A stretch of 64,000 bases of DNA from contig NW_026515540.1 of assembly GCF_014898815.1 (NCBI RefSeq), positions 1 through 64,000 on the forward strand, given 5' to 3'. The translations under genes were made by a program, and so were the position numbers. This document shows positions 40,157 through 50,327 of the stretch, piece by piece. Source of the DNA: Panonychus citri (lineage: Eukaryota > Arthropoda > Arachnida > Trombidiformes > Tetranychidae). Positions within the stretch are counted from its first letter, which is position 1, and each line of letters begins with the position of its first letter. The notes below the pieces were generated by a model. The model was not told the DNA's origin and did no database searches. It saw only the letters and a list, made by a program, of their open reading frames with translations.

Positions 40157-40411
40157 TGTCTCTTCAAAAGTTATTTGAAGTTCGTGATGACGTTCGCTAA
40201 TTCTGAAGTTAGAAAAATGCCCTTGATTGATAGAAGAAGGCGCCTGGACTCAAGCAATTTGTTAAAAATGAATTTAAGAGGTGTGCGATTAATATGTTAC
40301 TTTTCTCACACAAATTTTGCTAATTCTGTCAAGATAGAATCTGAAGTCAAAACAGTGACGGTGTTAATTAACGAAAATTCGAATACAGATAAATTGACCA
40401 TTCCCTGCTAA
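40157..40411 (+). pseudogene. unrecognised decayed coding sequence, part 1
   Basis: ATG at 40157 opens MSLQKLFEVRDDVR and then hits a stop. A one-base shift continues as FANSEVRKMPLIDRRRRLD and stays open to TGC TAA at 40411. Codon use looks more like real coding sequence than the simple-repeat frames elsewhere. I do not recognise the family. It may be the first of three pieces of one decayed gene extending to 41155. Confidence 0.3.
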
Positions 40412-40522
40412 GTTATTTTCAAGTGCTCATGGAAATTTTTATTTTTGTTCTTAATTAACAACAGGTAAATGTTTAATGTTGATTAATTCTAATAATAATA
40501 AATTTGTTTATTAATCAGTCGT

Positions 40523-40618
40523 CATCCCTGTTTTATGTTTGACGTCGATTGTTACTTTATCGAAAGGTAGGGCTCAAGGATTACTCCGGTGTGGAGCTTA
40601 TTGATCAATTAATCGAAA
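40523..40618 (+). pseudogene. unrecognised decayed coding sequence, part 2
   Basis: Reads CFMFDVDCYFIER, a stop, then after a frame change GLKDYSGVELIDQLIENP and a stop. Both pieces look protein-like rather than repeat-derived. Family unknown. Confidence 0.25.
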
Positions 40619-40761
40619 ACCCTTAATAATCGAAGTTGATATAATGTTTTTAAATTAGGTTAGGTCTTAATTAAAAGGGTCAATTTCGACAAAGGAAGGA
40701 TCCGGAGGATCTAATACAATCAAGCAATCAAACAATCAAATAATTTTATTAATTATTCGAA

Positions 40762-41155
40762 ATGTCCGGTCAACCATTATTGGCCATAAATTATTGCTTA
40801 CGCCTATTAAGCTCCACCCGGATTAATCCTTTAAACTTACTTATTGAACTAACTGTAACTATTCTCTGTATAAAACATCATAAAGCCGGAGAAAACGAGT
40901 TTGATTTCATATCATTTGCTCGGGTTTCTCAACGAAAAGTGATAAACACAATTAACCGAGGTACTTTATCAAAAAAGATTTGATATTTTAATGATAACCA
41001 GCATTGCTAATTACCGTGTCAAACCGGTATTGACGCAAATAGAAATTTACAAAAACTTGAATCTAATTGTTTAGTTGAGCAAAGACATTTTCGATTGGAT
41101 CAGTCCGAGCAGAAAGTGGCATATGTTAGTTCACAATTAACACTTCATTTCTAAA
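40762..41155 (+). pseudogene. unrecognised decayed coding sequence, part 3
   Basis: A frame starting at ATG 40762 (MSGQPLLAINYCLRLLSS...) runs 73 codons to TGA. The same frame resumes after a second stop near 41005 and stays open as NRNLQKLESNCLVEQRHFRL... to a TAA near 41155. Sharing one frame across two stops suggests a decayed gene of about 130 codons or a small unspliced intron between. No motif is recognised. Upstream of the ATG are GC-containing sequences (aaggatccggaggatc) unlike the flanks. Confidence 0.3.
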
Positions 41156-41398
41156 CCGATTTGCACTCTAAAATTATTAATCGAAAAATGTCAGTCCGAA
41201 GTCTCGTAACATTTATCTCAATTGAGTGAAACTATTGAGGGTTTATGCAAATAAAATTTGTTTCATTCATTTGGTGGGTTGGTTTCTTCATATGAAAACT
41301 AAATTCGAATTTTTATTTCGGCTTTTTCAATTAGAAATAAGGTTTTCTAAATTGAAAGTTTGTTTCACTCAATCGAGAAACACTGCAAGGTGTATAAA

Positions 41399-43840
41399 AC
41401 AGCGATAAGAGCTAATCTTTTAAAACAATTGTCAACTCAGCGCCAATAGTTTAATTGACCTTTCAACGGTTCCTAGAGCCAAATGGTAGTCGACAAAACC
41501 TCTCCATGAGATCTTTTTGTATCTCAACTCATTGAGAACCAATAAACCCAAAAGAGCTGAAGCTCCATAGGCGATATAAGGTAAAGTCTTATTTGATCCT
41601 GATGATCCATTACCACCGCCGAAACTAAAATCCCATTTCCAGGTATATTTATTTTGAGAAGATGAGGATGATTAAGCTCGTAATGCGAGTCCAAGAATCC
41701 ATTCAACACCTAAAAAAGTATCCATCAAATGTCACAAAGTAAAACCAAAACAAGAACGAGATGAGGTAAAAAGTAGACAAAAAGATCTGTTCATCTCTGG
41801 GATCAAATACTATTTGTAATGCTTTTCAAAAATTCATTCAAAAGTAGACAGAGACATCTATTGACGTGTTTTCTTTTTTCTAATTCATTTCTTACAACTA
41901 AATTCTGGTATCAAAGTTAATGAGTTAATGTCCCGGTAAAAATTAATCCAACAGTAAAATAGTTTTGTAATTTTGTTTAACATGAAAAATGAACAGAATA
42001 AGATTGTAATTAGTTTATTGAGCATATAAACCTGACATGAATAATCTTAATCAAAATTGTTTGTTTGATTTGAATCAATTTTTAATTTAGTGTTTACAAA
42101 CCATTAAGATCAAAATAAATTATGGCTTGAAAAAACACCAAAATAGTTAATTAGTTTCTTATTTACTTTTTTCACTTAACATAAAGTCCCTTAAGCGATT
42201 GGAATTGCAAACAAGTTGAGGTCAGAAAGTTAAACTTTCAAAGTTTTTTGTTTGACTTTGATTTAGGATAATCCTAATAGGATTCTTGGTGGTTTTTTAT
42301 TTGAAAGTTGACAATTTTTAATTGCCAATTAATAGTATCTTTGTTTACAAATGGGTTTTATTGGAAAAGATAATATGATTCGATACAAAAGGTTTGGTTA
42401 ATTTGTCCATTTCTTTAATGTTTATCTCGTTCTTGTTTTTGTTTTGATTTGTGTCACTTGATGGGTACTTTTTTAGGTGTGGATTCTATTGATTGATGTC
42501 TCTCTTTTTGTTCAATTAACTAGTTGAAACTCCAATCAGGGGTCTAACTTGGTGTTAGTAATTATGAAAGATAATTAATGAGAAATCTATTACCTCATAA
42601 TCCAAGACGATGTCAGGTTTGTCTCTTTTTTGTTTGGATTCTCATTTTTTCATGTTCATTGCTTGTTTTTTTCATTGTGTTGATTGATTTGTTAATTTTT
42701 TCTTTTTCATTATTTTTCATGTTTTCATCTTTAGATTTTGAATAATTCACTCACACTATCATGATCATCATCATTTAAGATCATCATCAAGATTGGGTAA
42801 ACTGATTGCCCAGTGGAGGTCATTTTAATAAGCCACCAAAAGATTTGAGAAATTTTTGGTAAATCAAGTGAGTTGGTGACATTTTGTTTTATTTGTTTGT
42901 TTGTGTCTTAAATTGTTTTCTTAAGTGATTTTGATGTGACTTTGATTTGGTCGAATTTTGAATGTTCTTTATTGACGCCATTTTGTTTCTCTCACAGATA
43001 AGAAAACACCAACTGAGAATCAAACCAAGGAAGCTGCTGGAGAATCGAGTTCAGCTAAACGTAGTAGTGAGAGAAAAGAATCTGTTTTTGAACCCTCATC
43101 ACGAGCAAAGTCTTCATCTTCCTCATCATCCTCATCTTCTCAAAATAAATATACCTGGAAATGGGATTTTAGTTTCGGCGGTGGTAAAGGATCATCAGGA
43201 TCAAATAAGACTTTACCTTATATCGCCTATGGAGCTTCAGCTCTTTTGGGTTTATTGGTTCTCAATGAGTTGAGATACAAAGAGATCTCATGGAAAGATT
43301 TTGTCAACAATCATTTGGCTCGAGGAACCGTTGAAAAGTTAGAGGTAGTCAACAAGAAATGGGTTCGAGTTAAATTTTATTCCGATGCCTCTCAAGCAGA
43401 TACAACTTCCGTCCTTTGGTTTAGTATCGGAAGTGTCGATGCCTTTGAACGTAATCTGGAAAATATCCAAGCCGAAATGAGTATTGAACCTTCAAATTAT
43501 GTTCCTGTTGTTTATAGAAATGAAATGGAAGTGTAAGTAACAATTACGATGTTTGATTCTCGTGATGAAATTCATCAAGTTCATTTCATTTCCATTGGTA
43601 ATGAGAAAATGTTAATTTCTCTTTCTTTCTTTTTCTCTTTTCATTCAAAAAAAAACAGTCGAGATTTTCTCAGTTTCCTTCCTACTATGATAATCATCGG
43701 TAGTATGTTCTACTTTTTCTCTAAATCTCGAAACATGATGGGAGGACGAATGGGAGGTCGTGGTGGAATCTTTGGAATGGGAGAATCTACGGCCAAAGTG
43801 ATTAATCCAACGGACATTGGTGTCAAGTTCAGAGATGTTG
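41399..43840 (+). repeat. inner right arm of the inverted duplication
   Basis: Mirror of 35442-37861. The inner boundary is sharp: 41399 pairs with 37861 at acagcgataag/cttatcgctgt, and similarity is lost beyond. The outer boundary is at 43840, inside AFG3L2 exon 4, where this copy continues as genuine gene and the left copy does not. This arm is therefore the likelier source. Confidence 0.93.
41461..41672 (-). pseudogene. AFG3L2 exon 3 fragment, opposite orientation (right)
   Basis: Mirror of 37593-37800. It carries the same junctions (gattaagctcgtaatgcgag) and the same altered bases (for example ggctctagg for ggctcgagg), so it existed before the large inverted duplication. It is slightly more complete than the left one. 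Confidence 0.9.
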
Positions 43841-44900
43841 CTGGTTGTGAGGAAGCAAAGATCGAAATCATGGAATTTGTCAACTTCCTTTGTAATCCTC
43901 AACAATACACCGAACTTGGTGCTAAGATTCCCAAAGGCGCTTTGCTTACTGGTCCTCCAGGTACTGGTAAAACTTTATTGGCAAAAGCGACTGCCGGTGA
44001 AGCAAATGTCCTTTCATCTCGGTTAATGGTTCAGAATTTTGGAAATGTTTGTCGGTGTTGGTCCATCTCGTGTTCGTGACATGTTCGCCATGGCTCGGAA
44101 AATGCACATTATATTATTCATTGATGAAATTGATGCAGTCGGTAGAAAGCGAGGAGGACGAAATGTCGGCGGTCATTCGGAACAAGAAAACACATTGAAT
44201 CAACTTTTAGTCGAAATGGATGGTTTCAATACGAAAACTAATGTGGTTGTACTAGCGGCATCTAAACGTAGTGATATTCTTGATAAAGCTCTTCCTCGGG
44301 AAAAATATTTGTACACCACAGAGCAATTGTTTGATCGAATGTGTATGACTTTGGGCGGACGCGCTTCGGAGCAAATTTTCTTCAACAAAATAACCACCGG
44401 TGCTCAAGATGATCTTCAAAAAGTGACACAAAACGCTTATGCACAGATTGTACAATTCGGTATGAATTCAAAGGTTGGAAATTTATCCTTCGAGATGCCA
44501 CAACCTGGTGAACTTGTAGTGGACAAACCATACAGCGAAGCTACTTCACAGTTGATAGATAACGGGTCTCGAGCTTTAGTTCAAAGAGCCTACGATAGAA
44601 CAATCAAATTATTAACAGAAAATAAAAAAGATGTTGAAAAGGTAAATTGATGCAGAATTTTCTCTCGTTTTTTTCTTTTGCTATTATCATACATGTAATG
44701 ATGGAATAATAGCTATTTCTATCTTGTAATTCTTTCAGGTAGCACAAAGGCTTTTGGAAAGAGAGGTTCTTAATCGCGATGATATGATCGAAATTCTTGG
44801 TAAAAGACCGTTTAAAGAGAAGAGCACGTACGAGGAATTCGTAGAGGGAACGGGGTCATTTGAAGAAGACACTAGTTTACCAGAAGGATTAAAGATGTAA
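42578..44900 (+). pseudogene. AFG3L2-type m-AAA protease, internally deleted copy (right)
   Basis: Exons with GT/AG borders: 42578-42616, 42735-42858, 42998-43532, 43659-44641, 44739-44900. The product would be the inner-mitochondrial-membrane AAA metalloprotease. Seen: N-terminal Ser-rich linker, intermembrane domain, second membrane segment (LPTMIIIGSMFYFF), Walker A GPPGTGKT, Walker B ILFIDEID and the conserved C-terminus STYEEFVEGTG...SLPEGLK. At about 44295 ILDKAL joins directly to PREKYLYTTEQ. This removes about 170 residues: the second region of homology with its Arg fingers, the AAA lid and the HEXXH zinc site. Exon 2 has four small losses against the left copy (TC, GT, A, T), producing an early stop. 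Exon 4 has two single-base losses (near 44008 and 44036). Introns are retained, so it is not a retrocopy. An intact gene should exist elsewhere. Confidence 0.88.
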
Positions 44901-45872
44901 TTTTATTATTGTAGAACCACCAGAGAGATATTGATGCATTTCGAACAACCTTAAATTAAATGTTTCATTTTGATAAAAAAAACTTACAATTTTCTTTCTA
45001 CTCCTCAAATTTAAACTAGACCATAATTTCTCGTCAAAGATCAAAACGAAATCGACAATCATACAACGAAAAACAGAAAAATTAATAACAAATAATCCAG
45101 CATCGCTTAATCGTAAATTTGACCCAAGTGACATTTTTGTATCATCGGAACTTGACTAATTGACCATAAATCATCAATAAAATTTGTTGTCAGGCAAATC
45201 ACAACATTCGACCATTGATTTCAAGTTCTCCAACAAAAAGAGAAGAAAACAATAAATAATCACGAAGCTGGTTGACGGTATTGTCTGGTTTATGGAACAC
45301 TCCAATAAAACTATCGATCATCAGATAATAATTATCTCTCTGGTAAAGGTTATACGTCGAATCTTTCTCGACATAAATATTTATACACCTCAAACCAAGT
45401 TTTTAATATGTATGAAATTGACAAGAACTTCTAAAAACTTTGTAAAACTAAACAGGGGCTCAAGATGACAAATACCTGTTTTAGTTGCAAATTCATAAAG
45501 TTTACTGACAACCAAGACCGATATTCAAGGTTTATTAAATTTTTATACTATGTGCCAATCGATACTTATCCTGTTGAGTAGTCAATTAAAATCCTTAAAA
45601 ATATTACACTATTACCTTATGTTCATTATTGAAAAATATTTATTACTGAAGATATATAATATAAATCTTTTCAAACAAAGTTAACTAAAATTAATTTATT
45701 TACTTTTTAGTCTATTTTCCATATGATAATTCTATTTGAATTCCTTACATTTGGTACTGAACAACAAATCTGCATATTTTAAAAAAACTAGCTCATTTGG
45801 TAAGTCGTGCTAAAATAGTTCAGTCCGTTAGATCCGTGAATGGTATTAAACTCGGAAAGCTTATTTATAAAT

Positions 45873-46005
45873 GCCTCACCAACCAGACTGGTGGTGAAGG
45901 CACATGTTGAGTTAAGAACGAGACTTGGGTTCAAACCTTAGTCAAGTAACTTCTCAACCTAAAATCCTAACCTAACCTAGCAGATGCAGCTTCGGCTTCA
46001 TCTGC
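45873..46005 (+). mobile_element. tRNA-derived SINE-like element (copy 3)
   Basis: Best-preserved ends of the three copies: a 5' hairpin gcctcaccaaccag/ctggtggtgaaggc, B-box-like ggttcaaacct, cctaacctaacctag, and a 3' hairpin gcagatgcagc-ttcg-gcttcatctgc with a UUCG-type loop, then acatttttgcat. It is inserted between AFG3L2 and the Ig exon. Confidence 0.7.
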
Positions 46006-46244
46006 ACATTTTTGCATATTATTCATGAATTTGTTAATGCGTTTTTTATTTTATTTATTTCATATTATGCATTATTCCATTTTATTATGATCGATATTAA
46101 ATGGAAATATTATCATTTCTATTTCGAAATAAAATGCAAGTAAATGTGTGATAATTGAAAGATACTTTCTGAAAGTGACCGAAGCTAAAATCAGGCAGAC
46201 AAGTGCAATCAAAGCGATTCGATAGCATAACGTAACGAGATAAT

Positions 46245-46523
46245 ATGACAGGACCGTTTCAAATTTGTTTTGCAATCATTCATCGACATTCAATATTTAT
46301 TAATGACCAATACACAGACATCATTTTCGTTCGAAAATTGGTGCTCTTACTCATTTGCAAGAATGACCCTTCACTTGAAGAAGAAAGGAATTTGGGTTAT
46401 GAATTAGAATTTCATTTCGTATGTATCATGAAGAGGTCATTTAAAGATTTTTGGCAGAGCAGATCTCTTATCACAAACTCTAAAGGTCATATCAGAGCAC
46501 GAGGTGAGGACGCATTCAGTTGA
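46245..46523 (+). CDS. hypothetical 92-codon ORF
   Basis: ATG-started frame (MTGPFQICFAIIHRHS...) without simple-sequence bias. It has a hydrophobic middle (LVLLLICK) and a basic C-terminal half. No family is recognised and there is no splice or promoter support. It may be chance or a decayed fragment. Confidence 0.2.
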   Translation: MTGPFQICFAIIHRHSIFINDQYTDIIFVRKLVLLLICKNDPSLEEERNLGYELEFHFVCIMKRSFKDFWQSRSLITNSKGHIRARGEDAFS

Positions 46524-46754
46524 GCTTTTAAATTTTTCAAGAGGAAGGTGTGAAATAGTTTTCGAAAAATGGTTTAGTCATTAAGTAGCTGTAACAATCA
46601 TAAGATCTGTACTCGTTACTATTAATACTCTGAATTCACAATTCTATAAACATGATGAACTGCATATAGTAAGATAACTTTATTATGAACAGAAACAAAA
46701 AAAATCTGCATATTGATACTTATGCAGGATTTCACTATGAAAAATAAGTTAATC

Positions 46755-47883
46755 ATCCAATAGATGGAGATGTTAACCGTATTTCAAACGATGATAACCT
46801 TTAAAGATGAATCCTATTGATGAGTTTGCTCTGTTGCGACAAAACAGAAAAAGAAAAGTTTCATTCTAGTTAACAGTTAACCGGCAATTTAGTTGATTGT
46901 CAACATCAGATTAATACACTTACCCTAATAAAATTCAATGTGAACAGTCAACAAGATTATTTAACAATGATTGGAAAAGGGAAATTAAAGCAACAATTAA
47001 CGTAATTATTTAATTCTGAAAAGTAACAAGATTGGATTGTTTCTGTGTGAATTTGATTTTTTCTGTGTGTCAATCATTTCAATTGGATTGAAATCAATTC
47101 AATGGGAATTATAATCATGCTTGTTTGTGTTTTCTAGAAGAATATTGATAATCTTAAAGATTGTAATCAACTAATCAACTATTTAATGTATTAAATCAAA
47201 ATAATTAAAGTGAATGAAAATGAATTTATCGTCATTGATTAATTTACTTTTCCTTTGTTCTTGTTTAATTATCTTTCTATTGATAACTTATTGTGTTCCA
47301 AATGTTCAAGGATTATCTCAATCATCTTTATCTTCATTTTCTTCATTTTCCTCGTCTCCATCTCCATCATCATTTCCAATATTTCCATCATCATCGTCTT
47401 CTTCATCATCTTCAATATCTAATCATGTCCATGAAATCGCGACATTTGGTGATCAAATTGCTTCATTACCTTGTGAAGTAAATATTAAAAGTTGTGGTTC
47501 CATTTCAATGGTCACTTGGTTTAAAAATGTTTCGTCACAATGGGAACATATTTATTCATATTCATTTACTGGTGGTGGACATCACAAAGTATCAGGTTCA
47601 TTTATTGGTCAACCCGAAAGGATATCAATGGACGATACAAATATTACTCTTACCGGGATTACTTATCTAAGGATTAAAAATTTAGGATTAAGTGATGAAG
47701 CAAATTACAAATGTGAAGTAACTTATCATCATTCAACATCAACAATTAACCATCATCACAATAATAATAACATGATCAACAACAATCATGATAATATTAA
47801 TGGTAAATTGTTATCGTCATCATCAATGCCATCAACTGATTGTCCAACTACAACATACTCCAAATTATTTACATTAGGTAAGT
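46755..47883 (+). repeat. outer right arm of the inverted duplication
   Basis: Mirror of 31824-32955: about 460 bp of upstream DNA plus the complete Ig exon and six bases of its intron. Beyond 47883 the two flanks share no clear similarity. Confidence 0.93.
47214..47877 (+). CDS. secreted Ig-domain first exon (right copy)
   Basis: ATG at 47214 starts a signal peptide ending near ...VPNVQG (residue 33). A Ser-rich linker and a V-type Ig domain (about residues 72-172; Cys87, Trp102, Cys167) follow. After it come a His/Asn-rich insert and DCPTTTYSKLFTL at the end. The GTAAGT donor at 47878 leaves phase 1. Such proteins are cell-surface adhesion or guidance molecules; the NITLTGITYLRIKNLGLSDEA pattern fits Sidestep-like first Ig domains, not proven. 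No second Ig exon typical of Sidestep is visible downstream. The next Ig exon on this strand is the Roundabout-like one at 52969, whose phase matches. Low-complexity Ser codons are almost all TCA/TCT/TCC. Confidence 0.7.
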
Positions 47884-48714
47884 AATTTAAGTCAGTTAAT
47901 GAATAATTATCTCTTGATTGTAAACATGTTTATGATTATAAGTCAAAAAGTAATCAAATAATTGGTCAATTGTTATTACAGTTGTTAAATTGTTGTTGTT
48001 TACACATCTCTTGAAATCAGCATAAAAGATTGACCATTAAGCTGATCATTCACTTTTCCTCCCACATTTAGGGAAATGGTCAATCTAGTTTACTAAAGAT
48101 GAATTCATATGATTTATATTAATCGATAATTGATTGACCAATGGTCATCTCGAAAATCAATTCAAACTGATCAGTCAAAAAAAAGTAACAGATGATATTT
48201 ACTGCCATTGAAATGATAATAATAATAAATTGATAACAATGACAATCAACCACCAAAAGTGTCAAAGAAAATAACAATCAATGGTCAATGGTTTATAATT
48301 ATGACGATGGAGATAATGGTCAATCAGTTAAACTTATGAAAGAGAGAGAGAGAGAGAGATCCTGGTCTCGATTGTAATCAATTGATTTCTACCAAAAAAT
48401 GATAATCTTTAAATTCATATTCAGATAAATTTTTGTTCCGTTTTCCATTCTCATCTTTCAATTCATTTAAATGAATTTCGATAGCAAAAAAGTCTATGTG
48501 ATATTTACAATCGTGGGAAATTATATAAACATAATGTGTTTAATGATTCGTATGGTCATTGAATGAATTTATCATCGATATAAAAAAAATCTAGTTACCA
48601 TTGTACTTGATTGATGATGACCATTAGTGTGATGATCATTTGAATAATATTCAACCCTAAACCTTTTGAGACAAAATTATTGTTGTTTATCAAATACTTC
48701 AATGGGATTTAATG

Positions 48715-48736
48715 CTCTCTCTCTCTCTCTCTCTCT
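48715..48736 (+). repeat. (CT)n microsatellite
   Basis: Eleven CT units. A (GA)n run of about nine units lies 370 bp upstream at 48341-48359 in the opposite sense. Confidence 0.95.
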
Positions 48737-49129
48737 TTGTTAATTTGATTACCTGAGTGTGTAAATTTACAACTCTACAATTGAATGGATGATGAGTCTA
48801 ATTTTTTATGACTTTTCTACCATTGGAATGATTTTTATCTCTGTGATGAAGAGCCGATGAAAGTTAATAGTGTTTAATGTTTACCTGTGAAAAAAAGGTA
48901 ATTGATAAAGTCAATGATGATGAGGACGAAATGTGTGGTATGTGTTGAAAGATGATTGTATATAATGAGAGAGATGATGATGATGAAAAAGAGAAAAGAA
49001 AATGATATCTTGCTTTTTTTTCATTCGACGATAATAGTTGTGATTATTGGCACTTCGGTACAATTACCTATTCAATGGACTCTCTCATTTTCTTAGAACA
49101 TTTTAGAACTTCGAAGCTTCCGTTTTAAT

Positions 49130-49452
49130 CTTCTCTTTGTGTGTTTCTCTTCATTTCTTTTGACTTTCAGCTTTTTTTTTCTTCATCTTTGTTTTCATCA
49201 TCATCTTGTTTTCTCTTACCTTCTCATTCAATCACCACTCCTTTTTTTATCATCATCTCTTTTCATCTTTTCATCTTTTCTCACTTTTCTTTTTCTCTCT
49301 ATCAACTGACCTTTAGCCTCTTTCTCTCTTCATCATTCTTATCATCCATTCATCTTTTTCTCTCATCTGCTTCTCTCTCGATCTTTTCATCTCTGCAATT
49401 TTGTCTCTGTTTCTCCCTTTTTCATCATTCTCATCCATTGATTTTTACATAG
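49130..49452 (+). repeat. pyrimidine-rich tract
   Basis: About 320 bp in which the plus strand is mostly C/T with ATC interruptions. It generates a spurious Phe/Ser/Leu frame. Mirror-symmetric parts could form triplex DNA, but this is speculative. Confidence 0.7.
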
Positions 49453-50286
49453 AGATGCTCATTGTTTCCCTTTTTTTGGAGCCAATATAATAACTGTAAC
49501 CAAAGTGTGTCAAACCAATTTTACAGTTTAATTTATAAGGAAAAATCTTACATTTCCATCTATGGGGAAATTGTTTTTCATAGGGTTTCCTGAGAAACCC
49601 AAAGACTTTTGTAAATATGATATATATTGTTCAATAGTCACGTGACCATTTTCTTATACACATCAGATGATGATGATGATGATAATTTGACAAATCTCAT
49701 CTAATCCAAAACAAGCAAATCAGATTTGCAACAAAAAATGCTTTTGATTCATTGACAAGGGATGAAAAGTACAAATATTACAACGGTTATCTGATTGAGG
49801 GTAAATGATGTTTATTTGATTGATAATCTACTTAATTCAGGGATAAATCATCAATTTAATCACAATTAAACCAATCAAGTTGTAGATTAACAGCAAAATC
49901 AACTAGACAATTAGATCAATGTAAATGAAGCTGATTGCAGATCCAATGATCATTTTGTAAGATTTTGTTCTCACTGGAAAATGTAATTCAAATACTACAC
50001 AGAGCACAAAAATCGCTACATTTTTACAAGAAAAACGATTGATGATAATGCAAATGTCGATATTGATGCAATAATAGTAAAATTTACAGAGGAAAGAGAG
50101 AGAAAAAAAAGAATTTACAAAAATAACTGTGACCTATGAGAAAAACAGATTGTCGCACAATTAACATGTTCCCTTCGTCTTAATGTTCAATTAGCGATGT
50201 AATTGCAATAGTCTATGTGTATTAGTAGCTTTCGACTTTGACAATTACAACAAATTGCAAGCTCTTTTTTCATTCTTCCTCTGTAA

Positions 50287-50289
<3 letters not shown>

Positions 50290-50320
<31 letters not shown>
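50290..50320 (+). repeat. (TC)n microsatellite
   Basis: Fifteen CT units. Confidence 0.95.

Positions 50321-50327
<7 letters not shown>

Larger units (their letters stand above)
37862..41398. other. spacer of the inverted duplication
   Basis: These 3.5 kb separate the two inner arms and are not themselves mirrored. They hold a SINE copy, a tRNA-like stretch, a long hairpin and decayed unknown coding sequence, listed separately. The rest (37862-38219, 38351-39120, 39420-40156) shows no gene. 39010-39070 is A/G-rich. Confidence 0.6.
44901..46754. other. right arm-specific sequence
   Basis: This lies downstream of the AFG3L2 stop and upstream of the right outer arm, and is not mirrored on the left. 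It has a SINE copy (45873-46005) and one 92-codon frame at 46245-46523. Otherwise no gene is seen. Confidence 0.5.

Noticed and set aside
43645..43905. Antisense ORF over AFG3L2 exon 4
   Set aside because: Shadow of a strongly conserved exon on the other strand.
42578..44900. AFG3L2 copies as processed retrocopies
   Set aside because: Introns with GT/AG borders are retained in both copies, so DNA-level duplication is the explanation.
31824..47883. Palindrome as a simple fold-back sequencing artefact
   Set aside because: The arms differ by substitutions and indels, and each side has private inserts between the arm pairs; a read artefact would give identical, continuous arms. Assembly error is not wholly excluded.
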